Source: Komagataeibacter sucrofermentans DSM 15973
GTDB taxonomy: Bacteria; Pseudomonadota; Alphaproteobacteria; Acetobacterales; Acetobacteraceae
NCBI RefSeq assembly: GCF_040581405.1
Contig: NZ_CP137157.1
Span: forward strand, 80,001-144,000
DNA length: 64,000 nt
Direction: 5' to 3'
The notes below the pieces were generated by a model. The model saw only the letters and a program-made list of their open reading frames with translations, had not been told where the DNA came from and ran no database searches. Positions 1-10,601 of this stretch are shown here, one piece after another. Each line of letters starts with the position of its first letter. Position 1 is the stretch's first letter. A program made the translations under genes and the position numbers.

Positions 1-2608
<2,608 letters not shown>

Positions 2609-2724
2609 CCATCGCCACAATCGTGGCAACACACATGCACAGCAGTCATCCACTCTCAATACATAGTCATACAAAAAACACCAACCCATCCACATCAAGT
2701 CCAACCCCATACGGGGAGACTCGA

Positions 2725-2845
2725 TGACCTGGTGGCCATGGCGGGGAATGATCCACCCGATCCCATCCCGAACTCGGCCGTGAAAACCCCCAGCGCCCAT
2801 GATACTGTGCCTTAAGGCACGGGAAAGTCGGTCGCCGCCAGGTCT
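2725..2845 (+). rRNA. rrf: 5S ribosomal RNA
   Basis: The terminal helix pairs GACCTGG (2726-2732) with CCAGGTC (2838-2844). The conserved CCGATCCCATCCCGAACTCGG block lies between. Position between 23S and tRNA-fMet is the usual alphaproteobacterial rRNA operon order. Confidence 0.95.
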
Positions 2846-2863
2846 TCCAGTCTCCCCCACAAC

Positions 2864-2940
<77 letters not shown>

Positions 2941-2965
2941 TCTGTATGTGTCTGAAAAGACTAAG

Positions 2966-2996
2966 AAAAAGCCACCCAATAGGGTGGCTTTTTTTG
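2966..2996 (+). terminator. Rho-independent terminator after tRNA-fMet
   Basis: A GCCACCC/GGGTGGC stem with a short AATA loop is followed by a run of seven T, directly downstream of the rRNA operon. It lies inside the island, which therefore brought its own terminator. A different terminator follows the attR copy at 24683. Confidence 0.85.
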
Positions 2997-3009
2997 TGCC
3001 TAGAATCTC

Positions 3010-3034
3010 CCGCAGGAAACACATAGGAAACAGA
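3010..3034 (+). repeat. 25-bp direct repeat, left copy (possible integrase arm site)
   Basis: Identical on the same strand to 24445-24469, which lies just upstream of the integrase start. In the excised circular form the two copies would flank the attachment core, about 70 and 140 bp away. That is the arrangement of arm-type binding sites of tyrosine recombinases. The role is inferred. Confidence 0.6.
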
Positions 3035-3188
3035 CGGAAAGGTGCCGGGGCGCATTTTTGTCCACTTTCACAAATGCGTGATTGAAGAGCGGGGCACCCT
3101 GTCGCCTGTTTCGGGGTATTATCCTTGCCTCATCGAGTCAGGACAGTCTGCCCCTTTGCTGTCCGTATCAGGAGACGCAGGAGCAGCC

Positions 3189-4559
3189 ATGGCCGCAGAC
3201 GAACTCACGGGACTGATCCGTTATCTCGGTCAGGAGGACTGGCAGGAGTGTTTTGGCGAAGTGCTCGGCGATCACATCGGTCCGGCGCTGGAAGTGGGTA
3301 ACATCACGTTCGAGGATCTGGCGGAGATGATCGGTCCCGACGTCGCCATGACGCTATGGGGCTGCGCCTTCGAGGATTTTCTCGGGCAGGACTGGGATGA
3401 CGGCCGGAACTTCGTGGACGTTTACCTCGAGCGTCGGGGCTGGAAGGAAGGGCCGCGTAACAGCGCCTATATGCGTGCCCTCAAGGCTTCGGTCATGAGC
3501 CTGTATGAAGTCTCGGACATCAAACCCGGCCAGAGCCTGATGGCGCGAGACCTGCTGCGGGGTGGTGATCCGGTTCTGGTGCATGAAGGCACGGCAACCC
3601 GGACACTGGAACAGTGGGACCGGATTGCAGCACGTCTCGTGCCGTCCGATGGAAAGACCATTCTGGCAGGCGGGCTGCTCGCCTATTCACGGGGTGCCTG
3701 TGAGGATCTGGCGAAGCACCTTTACAAGGTGCTTCGGAAGCGGCGGGGCACGGCGGAGTTTCCGAAAGTCGATACGCAGACGCTGCGTGAGCTTGCGCCG
3801 ATGTTCACGCTGACCTGGCTGTTCCGGACACTGGAGGACATGGCCCAGCAGATGGAGGGGCCAGCTTTGTTCAATGGGGACGGGGAGGATCTGGTCTTCC
3901 ACGAAGTGTGTTTCCCGCTGGCAAAGGGCGTGACGCAGAAGATGGTGGCGGATGTGCTTGACGGGATGGCAGCCCTGCGGGCAGAGAGCCGGTCGTTCTG
4001 GAACTGGCTGAAAGAGCCGATGAGCGATCCCGTGCGCAAGGCTGGACGGGATGAAAACGGGCGGTTCCTGCGCACGGAGATGGATGACGGCGCGATCGTG
4101 CTGGGCACGCTGGACCTGAAGGGGCGGCAGTTGCGGCTGCAGGTGAACTCGAAAGAGCGCGCCGAACGTGGCCGTGCCATGCTGCAGGTCGGTCTGGGAG
4201 ATCTCGTGCGCGCTCCGCTCACGCAGATCATGACGCCGGCGCAGGCGACGGAAGACCGGGGGATGCAGGGACGGGAGGTCTCGCCAGAACTGCAGATCCC
4301 GCCCGAGGAGGAAGCCCGGATTATCGGGCAGATGCTGGAGCGGCACTATCGGCAGGTGCTTGATGAGCCAGTCCCGGCCTTGGGGGATATGACGCCGCGC
4401 CAGGCCGTCCAGACAGCTTCAGGACGGAAAAAGGTGGCCATCTGGTTGAAGGATATCGAAAACACTACGGTCCGCGCCCAAGGGAGTGGCGGTGCCATGG
4501 CTGCCTACGATTTCGGGTGGATGTGGCACGAACTCGGAATCATCAGGCTTAGGAAATAG
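3189..4559 (+). CDS. Hypothetical protein with C-terminal 'TPRxA' domain
   Basis: 456 residues, first gene of the island. The start at 3189 is chosen because an AGGAG-like site lies about six bases upstream; the frame stays open back to 3042 but without a better ribosome site. No catalytic motif is recognised in the acidic, mostly helical N-terminal three quarters. Near the C-terminus, residues around 400-430 read PALGDMTPRQAVQTASGRKK followed by WLKDIE. This pattern resembles the short domain found in some SEC-C-motif and DUF2384/MbcA-like proteins, but no cysteine cluster follows. GC-rich third positions match the trb genes rather than the AT-rich cargo. Function unknown; it could be left-end island baggage. 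Confidence 0.75.
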   Translation: MAADELTGLIRYLGQEDWQECFGEVLGDHIGPALEVGNITFEDLAEMIGPDVAMTLWGCAFEDFLGQDWDDGRNFVDVYLERRGWKEGPRNSAYMRALKASVMSLYEVSDIKPGQSLMARDLLRGGDPVLVHEGTATRTLEQWDRIAARLVPSDGKTILAGGLLAYSRGACEDLAKHLYKVLRKRRGTAEFPKVDTQTLRELAPMFTLTWLFRTLEDMAQQMEGPALFNGDGEDLVFHEVCFPLAKGVTQKMVADVLDGMAALRAESRSFWNWLKEPMSDPVRKAGRDENGRFLRTEMDDGAIVLGTLDLKGRQLRLQVNSKERAERGRAMLQVGLGDLVRAPLTQIMTPAQATEDRGMQGREVSPELQIPPEEEARIIGQMLERHYRQVLDEPVPALGDMTPRQAVQTASGRKKVAIWLKDIENTTVRAQGSGGAMAAYDFGWMWHELGIIRLRK

Positions 4560-4569
4560 TCCGCTTACG

Positions 4570-4655
4570 CCCTCATGTCAGACATTAAAGCGGCTGTGAC
4601 CATTGCCCGAAAGCCGACATTGTCAAGCAGACCGCTATAGACAGAGTTTGGGACA
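4570..4655. repeat. Island non-coding repeat, copy A
   Basis: This stretch shares blocks with 9062-9155 (TTACGCC, TCAT, CGAAAGC.GACATTG, ACCGC.ATAGAC in the same order) and a shorter block with 7975-7995 (CGCCCTCATG.CAGAC). It lies just after the first island gene. No open frame or tRNA-like fold is seen. It looks like a degenerate dispersed intergenic element carried in with the island. Confidence 0.5.
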
Positions 4656-4815
4656 AAGTCGTCGTCTCCGCTTCGCTGCTACGATGACGGTTTTCAGCGA
4701 AAGCAGAAGCTTCAGCCTCGTATAAAACTATCGTCGGTTGGCTGCGATTGGAGGCAGGAGTCGCGTGGTGCCTTTGGATCTCACAGTAGCGGATAGCGGT
4801 TATTCCTCCTCTCGC

Positions 4816-5064
4816 TTAATTGCCTTCTGTGTTCGTACGGACGATCAATTCCCACTGGATGGAACCGAGATTGGTCGCATGTTGGTGATGATTCTGAGGC
4901 GGGAGAGGATCGCCCTTGTTCGATGTAATCTCTTTCTTGCAGTGTCGGCACTTGTAGATTCCCGATATAGGAACTTCGCTCCCAGGATTGTAATAGTGAG
5001 TCCACCAAGTGTTTTGAGGCTTACCTGTCTTGTGAAGATCATTTAGATTTAAATACCAAGCCAT
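4816..5064 (-). CDS. Small zinc-ribbon-like protein
   Basis: 82 residues starting MAWYLNLNDLHKTGKPQNTW. A CxxC pair (YKCRHCKK, about residues 38-45) and a histidine-rich stretch (NHHQH) suggest a metal-binding knuckle. The N-terminal WWTHYYNPGSEVPISGIYKC segment recalls small conserved bacterial proteins with this layout, though no named family is certain. The IS5-type element begins only about 30 bp upstream of the start, so the native promoter is probably lost. The plus-strand frame at 4738-5046 overlapping it has no protein-like features and was rejected. Confidence 0.6.
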   Translation of the reverse strand: MAWYLNLNDLHKTGKPQNTWWTHYYNPGSEVPISGIYKCRHCKKEITSNKGDPLPPQNHHQHATNLGSIQWELIVRTNTEGN

Positions 5065-5095
5065 CTCATGCTCCGTGGGAACCCAATTTCTCTAG

Positions 5096-5956
5096 AGGGT
5101 GTTATGCACCTTGGGCGAGCATAGCTGCATTTCTAAGCATGAAGCACGCGAACGCAATGACATGGAGACTTGCGAGTGTTGAAGCGTAACGCTCGTAATC
5201 TTTGACGAGCCTACGACAACGTGTTGCCCATGCGAAAGATCGCTCGACAACCCATCGGCGCGGCAGCAGCACAAAGCCGCGTTTGGCTTCGGACAACCTG
5301 ACGACCTCAAGGGCGATCCCCTGGGCCCGTGCTGCCCTGGCAGGCTTCTCGCCGGTATATCCCTGATCGACATAGGCCAGTTCAACGCTCTCGTCCGTCG
5401 CGTCCTGAATGGCGGCGGCAAGACGTCCGACTTCGGCGCGATCATCCCGACTGGCTGGTGTGACATGCAGGGCCAGCAGATACCCCAATGTGTCCACGGC
5501 CATGTGCAGCTTTGATCCCCTTTTGCGCTTGGCTCCATCATATCCGGCGCGGGAACCGCTTTCCGGCGTCGAACGTAATGTCCGGCTGTCGATAATGGCT
5601 GCCGTTGGCTCCGCCCTGCGGCCAGAAGCGATACGCAGCACGGCACGCAGATCAGACACCAACGCGTCAAAACAGCCTGCCTCCATCCAGCGACGGGATT
5701 GCTGGTAGACCGCCGACCACGGCGGAAGGTCATTCGGCATGGCGCGCCAGGCAATTCCGTAGCGGATCACGTAACGCAATCCATTGAACAGTTCGCGCAA
5801 TGCGTGATGTCGTTGGTGCGCATCCTCGCGCATCAGAACCAGATACGGGACAACCAGAGACCATTCTTCATCTGATACATCAGAGGGATACGGTTTGCGT
5901 GCAGGCGTCATCCCTCATTACTGCACCAATCAGGCACGAAAATACATAACACCCTC
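5096..5956 (-). mobile_element. IS5-family insertion sequence
   Basis: About 860 bp bounded by perfect inverted repeats GAGGGTGTTATG (5096-5107) and CATAACACCCTC (5945-5956), with TA on both outer sides as a likely 2-bp target duplication. One transposase gene fills it. Size, ends and target fit the IS427/IS1031-like part of the IS5 family; the exact group is not certain. Confidence 0.88.
5102..5911 (-). CDS. IS5-family DDE transposase
   Basis: 269 residues. An N-terminal DUF4096-like region (SDEEWSLVVPYL, with LRYVIRYGIAWRAMP around residues 47-61) is followed by the DDE nuclease core: IIDSRTL carries the first aspartate, YVDQGYTG the second, and VVERSFAW with RRLVKDYE the glutamate region. 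The gene is a single uninterrupted frame and appears intact. It is transcribed leftward and sits between the zinc-ribbon gene and the AT-rich start of the cargo region. Confidence 0.93.
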   Translation of the reverse strand: MTPARKPYPSDVSDEEWSLVVPYLVLMREDAHQRHHALRELFNGLRYVIRYGIAWRAMPNDLPPWSAVYQQSRRWMEAGCFDALVSDLRAVLRIASGRRAEPTAAIIDSRTLRSTPESGSRAGYDGAKRKRGSKLHMAVDTLGYLLALHVTPASRDDRAEVGRLAAAIQDATDESVELAYVDQGYTGEKPARAARAQGIALEVVRLSEAKRGFVLLPRRWVVERSFAWATRCRRLVKDYERYASTLASLHVIAFACFMLRNAAMLAQGA

Positions 5957-6303
5957 TAGGCATTCTACTACAAGCTACTATCCCGACAAATACTAATTAT
6001 GCGAAAAAACACTTGTTCATTTTAGGATGGAAAATTATTGTTTTCTTATGGGAATCCAAGAAATTGCGACATTTTATCAATATAAATCATCAAATATAAT
6101 TAGTATATGAATTTGATTTCGTGTAAAATTATATAAATAACTTACTATAAATTCTATTTTAACAGGGGAATGTCTTATATATTTACTTAATTAACACTTG
6201 CGCGGGTCCGAGAGGGCGGCATCAATCCGATTTTAGTGGCCATCGAAGCAGCTTGGTTTCGATGGCATTCCGCGTTTAATATCGACAAAACGGAGAGGAT
6301 CAA
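5957..6303. other. AT-rich gap, no gene seen
   Basis: About 350 bp of strongly AT-rich sequence. The only structure noticed is an inverted repeat GCCATCGAA/TTCGATGGC near 6238-6265, about 40 bp upstream of the next gene. It could be an operator or transcript hairpin. No convincing reading frame is present. Confidence 0.5.
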
Positions 6304-7185
6304 ATGTCACTTTCTGGTGTTATGAGTTCGCCTTACCAGCGTAAATTTTTCCTGTTTTCATCGATCTTAATTATCATTGTTTCCTGTTTTATCGTATGGA
6401 TTCTTTATTGGTTCACATTGGACACTCGCGGCTGGAACCTGCTCATTAGTGTCTTAGTTTCGATTGTCACCAGCGCCATATTCTCCCTTGGGTCTGCGCT
6501 CTATCTTGCCTTTTTCTTCGAAGACCCCTTCGAACTTGCCTCTGCCCAAGAGCTGCTGCCTCAAGATGTTGGCCAAGCCCTTAGGCAGATAGCCGAGAAT
6601 ACGGCAGACTATAAGCTGTTCGTGCGCACTGGCCGCCATTTCAGGGCGGAAATTCTCCCTGTACTCGTGAATAGCGCCATAAAGTCCCGCAGGCCTGTCC
6701 AAATCGAAGTAGTGCTACTCAATTTTCGTAATGACGCTTTATGCGAGAAATACGCGGCTTACCGGAAAAGTACCTCCTTTGACGCCAAGGTGTGGACAAA
6801 GGAATATGTGCAGCAGGAAGTGTTGGCGACGATCTTGCGGCTGATCGATACCGTGGTGACCCACAGCAGCCTAGTGAAGGTTGATCTTTATTTGAGCGAT
6901 CGACTTTCGATTTTCCGAATTGACGGATCATCAGACGAGCTTATCGTCACCCGGGAAGATCCCAAGGATACAGCGTCACGTTATCGCCGCGATGATAGGG
7001 CCTACTCAGCCTTCCTGACCGAATTCAATTGGACGCGCGATGATGCGATAAAGGTTAGGCCTGGAAGCAATGGCTTGTCACTACCGACAACATTGGAGGA
7101 AATGTTAGACGGATCTTCTTTGCTAGCAACTGTCGGCGCTGGTGCGGCGAAGGCAAAAACTGCCCCCTCACCATATGCCCGTTAA
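6304..7185 (+). CDS. Two-TM protein with PLD-like cytoplasmic domain (putative)
   Basis: 293 residues with a GGAGAGGA ribosome site seven bases before the start. Two hydrophobic helices (about residues 15-37 and 45-72) are followed by a soluble region. In it, the pattern from TADYKLFVRTGRHFRAEILP through VQIEVVLLNF resembles the start of phospholipase-D-like sensor domains (strand, TGR turn, helix, strand). No HKD catalytic motif is visible, so catalysis is not claimed. The next gene overlaps its end by 11 bp, indicating a translationally coupled pair. A membrane-anchored sensor or effector working with the cupin-like partner is a reasonable inference; the function is unknown. Confidence 0.75.
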   Translation: MSLSGVMSSPYQRKFFLFSSILIIIVSCFIVWILYWFTLDTRGWNLLISVLVSIVTSAIFSLGSALYLAFFFEDPFELASAQELLPQDVGQALRQIAENTADYKLFVRTGRHFRAEILPVLVNSAIKSRRPVQIEVVLLNFRNDALCEKYAAYRKSTSFDAKVWTKEYVQQEVLATILRLIDTVVTHSSLVKVDLYLSDRLSIFRIDGSSDELIVTREDPKDTASRYRRDDRAYSAFLTEFNWTRDDAIKVRPGSNGLSLPTTLEEMLDGSSLLATVGAGAAKAKTAPSPYAR

Positions 7186-7804
7186 AATTCCTTTCCCACT
7201 CACGCTCGATTACGTCAGATCGGCTTCAACTTCTGCCCTATTTGCAAGCCTCCAGTCGTGGGTGAAGGCGTCAGATCCTACCTGTCTGGTTCACCCGCAC
7301 GGCTTCGCCGTAGTCCTCCTCAGGTCCGGGTTCGAAGACTGGCGGCTTCATTGGTGGCCGAAAGGACCAAGAATTTTGACTGGCATGCCGGGGATGATCC
7401 ACACCCACGACAAAATGATTGAGAGCCGAATTCTCACAGGGCAGATCAAGAACGTTCTTTATGACGTTTCGGCAGTAACGGCCGGAGGGCAGCCTGTGTA
7501 CGAAGTGGCCTACGCTGGCAACAAATATGTTAGAAATACTGCGAACGTTTTGCAAAAAACTGCTGAGCGAGTGCGGGCAAGAGTGAGTAATATCCAAACC
7601 CTCAAGGCGGGTGACTGCTACCGCATAGAAAATCATGTTTATCATGAGGCCATCGTTCCAGACGACGCCGTAACGGCAACGATCGTATGTATGCACTCTC
7701 CGTCGCCGGGACCTATCAAGGTGATTGGCCTAGATGGTTATCCAGAACACCTCGAGTTTCAACGGATCGAACGCCGAGCAGCTGAGTACATGGGTTTCGT
7801 TTGA
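7175..7804 (+). CDS. Cupin-like protein, partner of the two-TM protein
   Basis: 209 residues from the ATG at 7175; the frame opens at 7142 but the 7175 start gives the usual short overlap. Two cupin-type motifs can be read: GMIHTHDKMIESRILTGQI (about residues 67-85), with two histidines, a glutamate and a turn glycine, and GDCYRIENHVYHEAI (about 148-162). This layout recalls cysteine-dioxygenase-like RmlC folds, which bind a single metal ion. The substrate is unknown. Overlap with the upstream membrane-protein gene implies one operon. No third gene follows closely; the next gene starts nearly 400 bp later. Confidence 0.7.
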   Translation: MPVKIPFPLTLDYVRSASTSALFASLQSWVKASDPTCLVHPHGFAVVLLRSGFEDWRLHWWPKGPRILTGMPGMIHTHDKMIESRILTGQIKNVLYDVSAVTAGGQPVYEVAYAGNKYVRNTANVLQKTAERVRARVSNIQTLKAGDCYRIENHVYHEAIVPDDAVTATIVCMHSPSPGPIKVIGLDGYPEHLEFQRIERRAAEYMGFV

Positions 7805-8190
7805 GCGCCAATCTTCACCTCAATCTATGAAAAGACGAGGCTGTCGCGGCGAACCGCGTTGAGCATCATGAAATGAATGACGGATTTTTGCCTACTATGG
7901 CGAATAGGAGACATTCCGCTCCCCCCCCAAAACCGTCTGTCTGCTCAACGGAAACAGAGCAGACAGACAGTAGCCGCCCTCATGGCAGACTTTCAAGCCG
8001 CTACATTGCTTTCCACATAGCGGACATAATTTGAACGCACCATTTTCTGCCAAAACCTAGTCAAAACGCTTTTTGAGTCAGGCTCTGAGAGAGCAAACCA
8101 GACTGCGATGAGGTAAAACGCCTAAAGGCGATAATTGCGTAATGTATCGAATCATCTAATAGTATCCGGCATAAAATGAGGTGATACCTG
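7805..8190. other. Intergenic region with strong hairpin and repeat copy B
   Basis: A 12-bp perfect stem (GTCTGTCTGCTC, 7935-7946, with its complement ending at 7968) lies after a run of C bases. It is followed by a short island repeat block at about 7975-7995 and a CCGCTA/TAGCGG pair near 7998-8025. The hairpin has no T tract, so simple termination is uncertain. No gene is seen. Confidence 0.55.
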
Positions 8191-8936
8191 ATGTCATTGA
8201 CCGACACCCTTAAGACTGAATATTTAAAAATTCTTTCTGGATACGATATTAATTTCTTTGACCGTACCACGGTGGTTGAGGGTATCGCGGGATACTCCGA
8301 TATCTTTCTTCCGGGTGCTCCCGCTGAATGGAAGTCTGGCCGAAGAGTTATGATCGTCGGGCGCGAAACGCGGGGGTGGAAACGACCAGCGTCCACCGGC
8401 TCTTATGATACGCTTGAGCGCCACATCGATGCGATGGTTGAGTGTCATACGAATTTCTCGGCGCGCCATGGCAGCAAAAAAAAGCAGAACCGAGGAGAAA
8501 CTTTCTGGAACTTCATGCGGTCTGTAGGAGATATCGTTGGCGATGGGAACGTGGCCTGGTGCAACCTGTTTTGCATGGATTTCAAAGACACAATGCCTCA
8601 GCCAGGGCAGCCGCATTATGACACGGTCAAATCCCTGTCCGCGCAGCTACTGAAAGCCGAGATTAACGTTCTCCAGCCCGATGTTATCATCTTTGCCAAT
8701 GGGGGGCATCTGTACTTGTCCGGCGAGAGTTTTTCCCACTCTCCGGCCCAGAAAGTGTGTGCACTGACTGGCGACCTGTTGGAAAGTTTGACAAGACAAA
8801 GCTAGAATGTTTCACTCTATATGGCTCAATTGACTGTTATCGAATCAATCACCCTTCCTCGATAAGCCGGGAAAACCGTGCAGCCCGAACGCTTTTGCTG
8901 GAGCATTTACGCTCTACCTTTGCGGCTTCCGTGTAA
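8191..8936 (+). pseudogene. Uracil-DNA-glycosylase-like protein, single-base frameshift
   Basis: The first frame (8191-8805, 204 residues) starts after a GAGGTGAT ribosome site and carries RVMIVGRETRGW (about residue 53), AWCNLF and DVIIFANG. These resemble the core strands of the uracil-DNA glycosylase superfamily. It runs into a stop, but the adjacent frame continues from about 8778 to a stop at 8936 and reads CYRINHPSSISREN, which supplies the HPS motif typical of that fold. Restoring one T near 8779 joins the frames into a protein of about 248 residues. It is either a recent pseudogene or a sequencing error in a short T run. Enzyme activity is inferred from the fold only. Confidence 0.6.
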
Positions 8937-9372
8937 CGTTCAGCCATCAGAAATTGAACCGCCCGAAGATTGGCAGTGACCAATCTTTGCACAGCATGTT
9001 GCTATGTCCGTTAATAGGAAGCGCATACCGCTTCACCCACGTTTGACAAGAAAGCGTAAGTGGATCTTCTGCTTACGCCTTCATCTCGGACCAACTTGCA
9101 TAGATGTGGCTCTCTCGAAAGCAGACATTGCCGCGTGAACCGCGATAGACCTAATTGGTGACTGTCGGGCTCCGGATGAAGAACGGAAGAAAGCAGACGC
9201 TCAGGCCGGATTTTTGGTCGCCACAGGCTCTTGTGGAGGCCAATCCGCATGTGAGATCGGCTTTCCGTTACTTGCTGTTAGAGGAAAGTCCGGGACAAAC
9301 GCGCCTGCCTCTATTAGGTATTTTTTGAATCATCTATTATATCCTATTTCTAACATGGAAGGGGGCAAAGGT
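8937..9372. repeat. Intergenic region with island repeat, copy C
   Basis: The stretch at about 9062-9215 shares ordered blocks with copy A (TTACGCC, TCAT, CGAAAGC.GACATTG, ACCGC.ATAGAC) and extends further with CGGATGAAGAACGG and AAAGCAGACGCTCAGG. From memory, wording like this occurs in intergenic sequence of sphingomonads, which would hint at the island's source. That is unverified. The frame of the next gene stays open through part of it but without a start signal. Confidence 0.5.
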
Positions 9373-10203
9373 ATGACAATTAGACAGGAAGAAATACTTT
9401 CAGCATGGGGTGACCCCTACACTAACCGCGTAGTTGAGCGGTTAAATAATTTTGCCTTCATCCCACACGAGTTGCTCGATAAGTTAGCTGGTATGGCTCT
9501 TAACGAGAATTGGGGCGTTCATAACTATGTTCTGAAAAAATACCTCGCTGTTCAGGTCGCATGGAGCATTGAACAAGGCCAATTTACGCAAGGTGACAGA
9601 CAGTTCTATGTTACCGCAGGTCATCTGCAAACTCGTTATGGAACGCCAATATATCTAGCATTTCAACGTAACCGGAATGCAGGTCGGGAGCCATTTTATC
9701 TAGTCGCGGTCGAATCAAACATGTCGGCACCTACATTGCCCGTTCCACCGGAAATCCCTGCCCCCACGGCTATTCCCAACGGCGTCGAGATTGTCATGAT
9801 GCATGACCATATTTTAGACGATAACGCTGATCGCGCGCCTTTTCTGCAGAATACACCACGCGTTGCACAAATGTGCGCTGTTTCTGGGGCTATCCAGTGG
9901 TCTCTCAATCGTAGGCTCGAACTCCCTTATTGGTACTATGGCCGCATGAGTTACGTGGTTCCTCTTTATTTGAGTAGTCGAGAGGACATCACCCTCGCGC
10001 CGGACCTAATTGCACCAATTCAAGTCAATCCACAGAGTCTTTTGGTCAGGACTATTTTAAATCCTGTAATGCCGTTTGCGAACGCACGGGTTGCCGTTCA
10101 AAGGCATGACCAACTTCCTCATTGGCTTTTACAAGCGTGGAAAGAACATGCGGCAATTGCAACCGAATCAGAAATTGAGAATCCAGAAGATGCGTCCTCC
10201 TAA
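9373..10203 (+). CDS. DUF3825 domain protein
   Basis: 276 residues from the ATG at 9373, which follows an AGGGGG site; the frame is open upstream to 9214 through repeat sequence, so the later start is preferred. The pattern FAFIPHELLDKLAGMA, then NYVLKKYL, then HLQTRYGTPIYLAFQRN fits DUF3825. That family often occurs next to or fused with RNA-binding OST-HTH modules. Here it stands alone. The C-terminal half has alternating strands (VVPLYLSS, IAPIQVNPQSLLVRTILNP) and a conserved-looking LPHWLLQAW end. No catalytic residues can be assigned. Its neighbours, a broken glycosylase-like gene and a HEPN-like gene, suggest a nucleic-acid conflict setting. Confidence 0.7.
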   Translation: MTIRQEEILSAWGDPYTNRVVERLNNFAFIPHELLDKLAGMALNENWGVHNYVLKKYLAVQVAWSIEQGQFTQGDRQFYVTAGHLQTRYGTPIYLAFQRNRNAGREPFYLVAVESNMSAPTLPVPPEIPAPTAIPNGVEIVMMHDHILDDNADRAPFLQNTPRVAQMCAVSGAIQWSLNRRLELPYWYYGRMSYVVPLYLSSREDITLAPDLIAPIQVNPQSLLVRTILNPVMPFANARVAVQRHDQLPHWLLQAWKEHAAIATESEIENPEDASS

Positions 10204-10463
10204 GTATATGGATCCACGATATTTCCTAATATCTTCGTCATTTCTTTGAAAATCTCGAAAGACTGGCCAAACATGATCGTTTCCGAACAGATATTGCGGG
10301 AAAATTATCCGCACGATTACACATTGAATCTTTCTATCAGTAGAATATGCCTAAACCGATATTAGCGTGGCTCACAAGGCGGAGCCAATAGCCTTCTTCT
10401 CCTGTCTATCCGTATAGGAAAATTTCTTAAATATTATAATCTAATATCCAGATTCTGTGTAGC

Positions 10464-10570
10464 CTAGAGCATTTCCACCGAAAACCGGTTCGGTGGAAAT
10501 GCTCTAGTTTATTGTTTTTACGAGCATCTTTACCTGCTTGAATGCACGCATTCAAACAGGATCTGCTCTA
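10464..10570. repeat. Palindromic extragenic repeat (REP-like)
   Basis: Starts with a long perfect palindrome: CTAGAGCATTTCCACCG (10464-10480) pairs with CGGTGGAAATGCTCTAG (10491-10507), looped by a short AAAACCGGTT centre. A TTTTTACGAGCATCTTT linker follows, then a second arm ending GGATCTGCTCTA. The layout, with AGAGCA ends and a TTTTTACG linker, is of a type widespread in Alphaproteobacteria. It fills the gap before the HEPN-like gene and may act as a terminator or transcript-end structure. Confidence 0.65.
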
Positions 10571-10601
10571 GCCAACGTAAAAATTAGGAAATGTATTTAA
10601 A

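Noticed and set aside
4738-5046. Plus-strand 102-codon frame
   Set aside because: The opposite frame 4816-5064 has a CxxC zinc-ribbon-like pattern and better start; the plus frame has no features.
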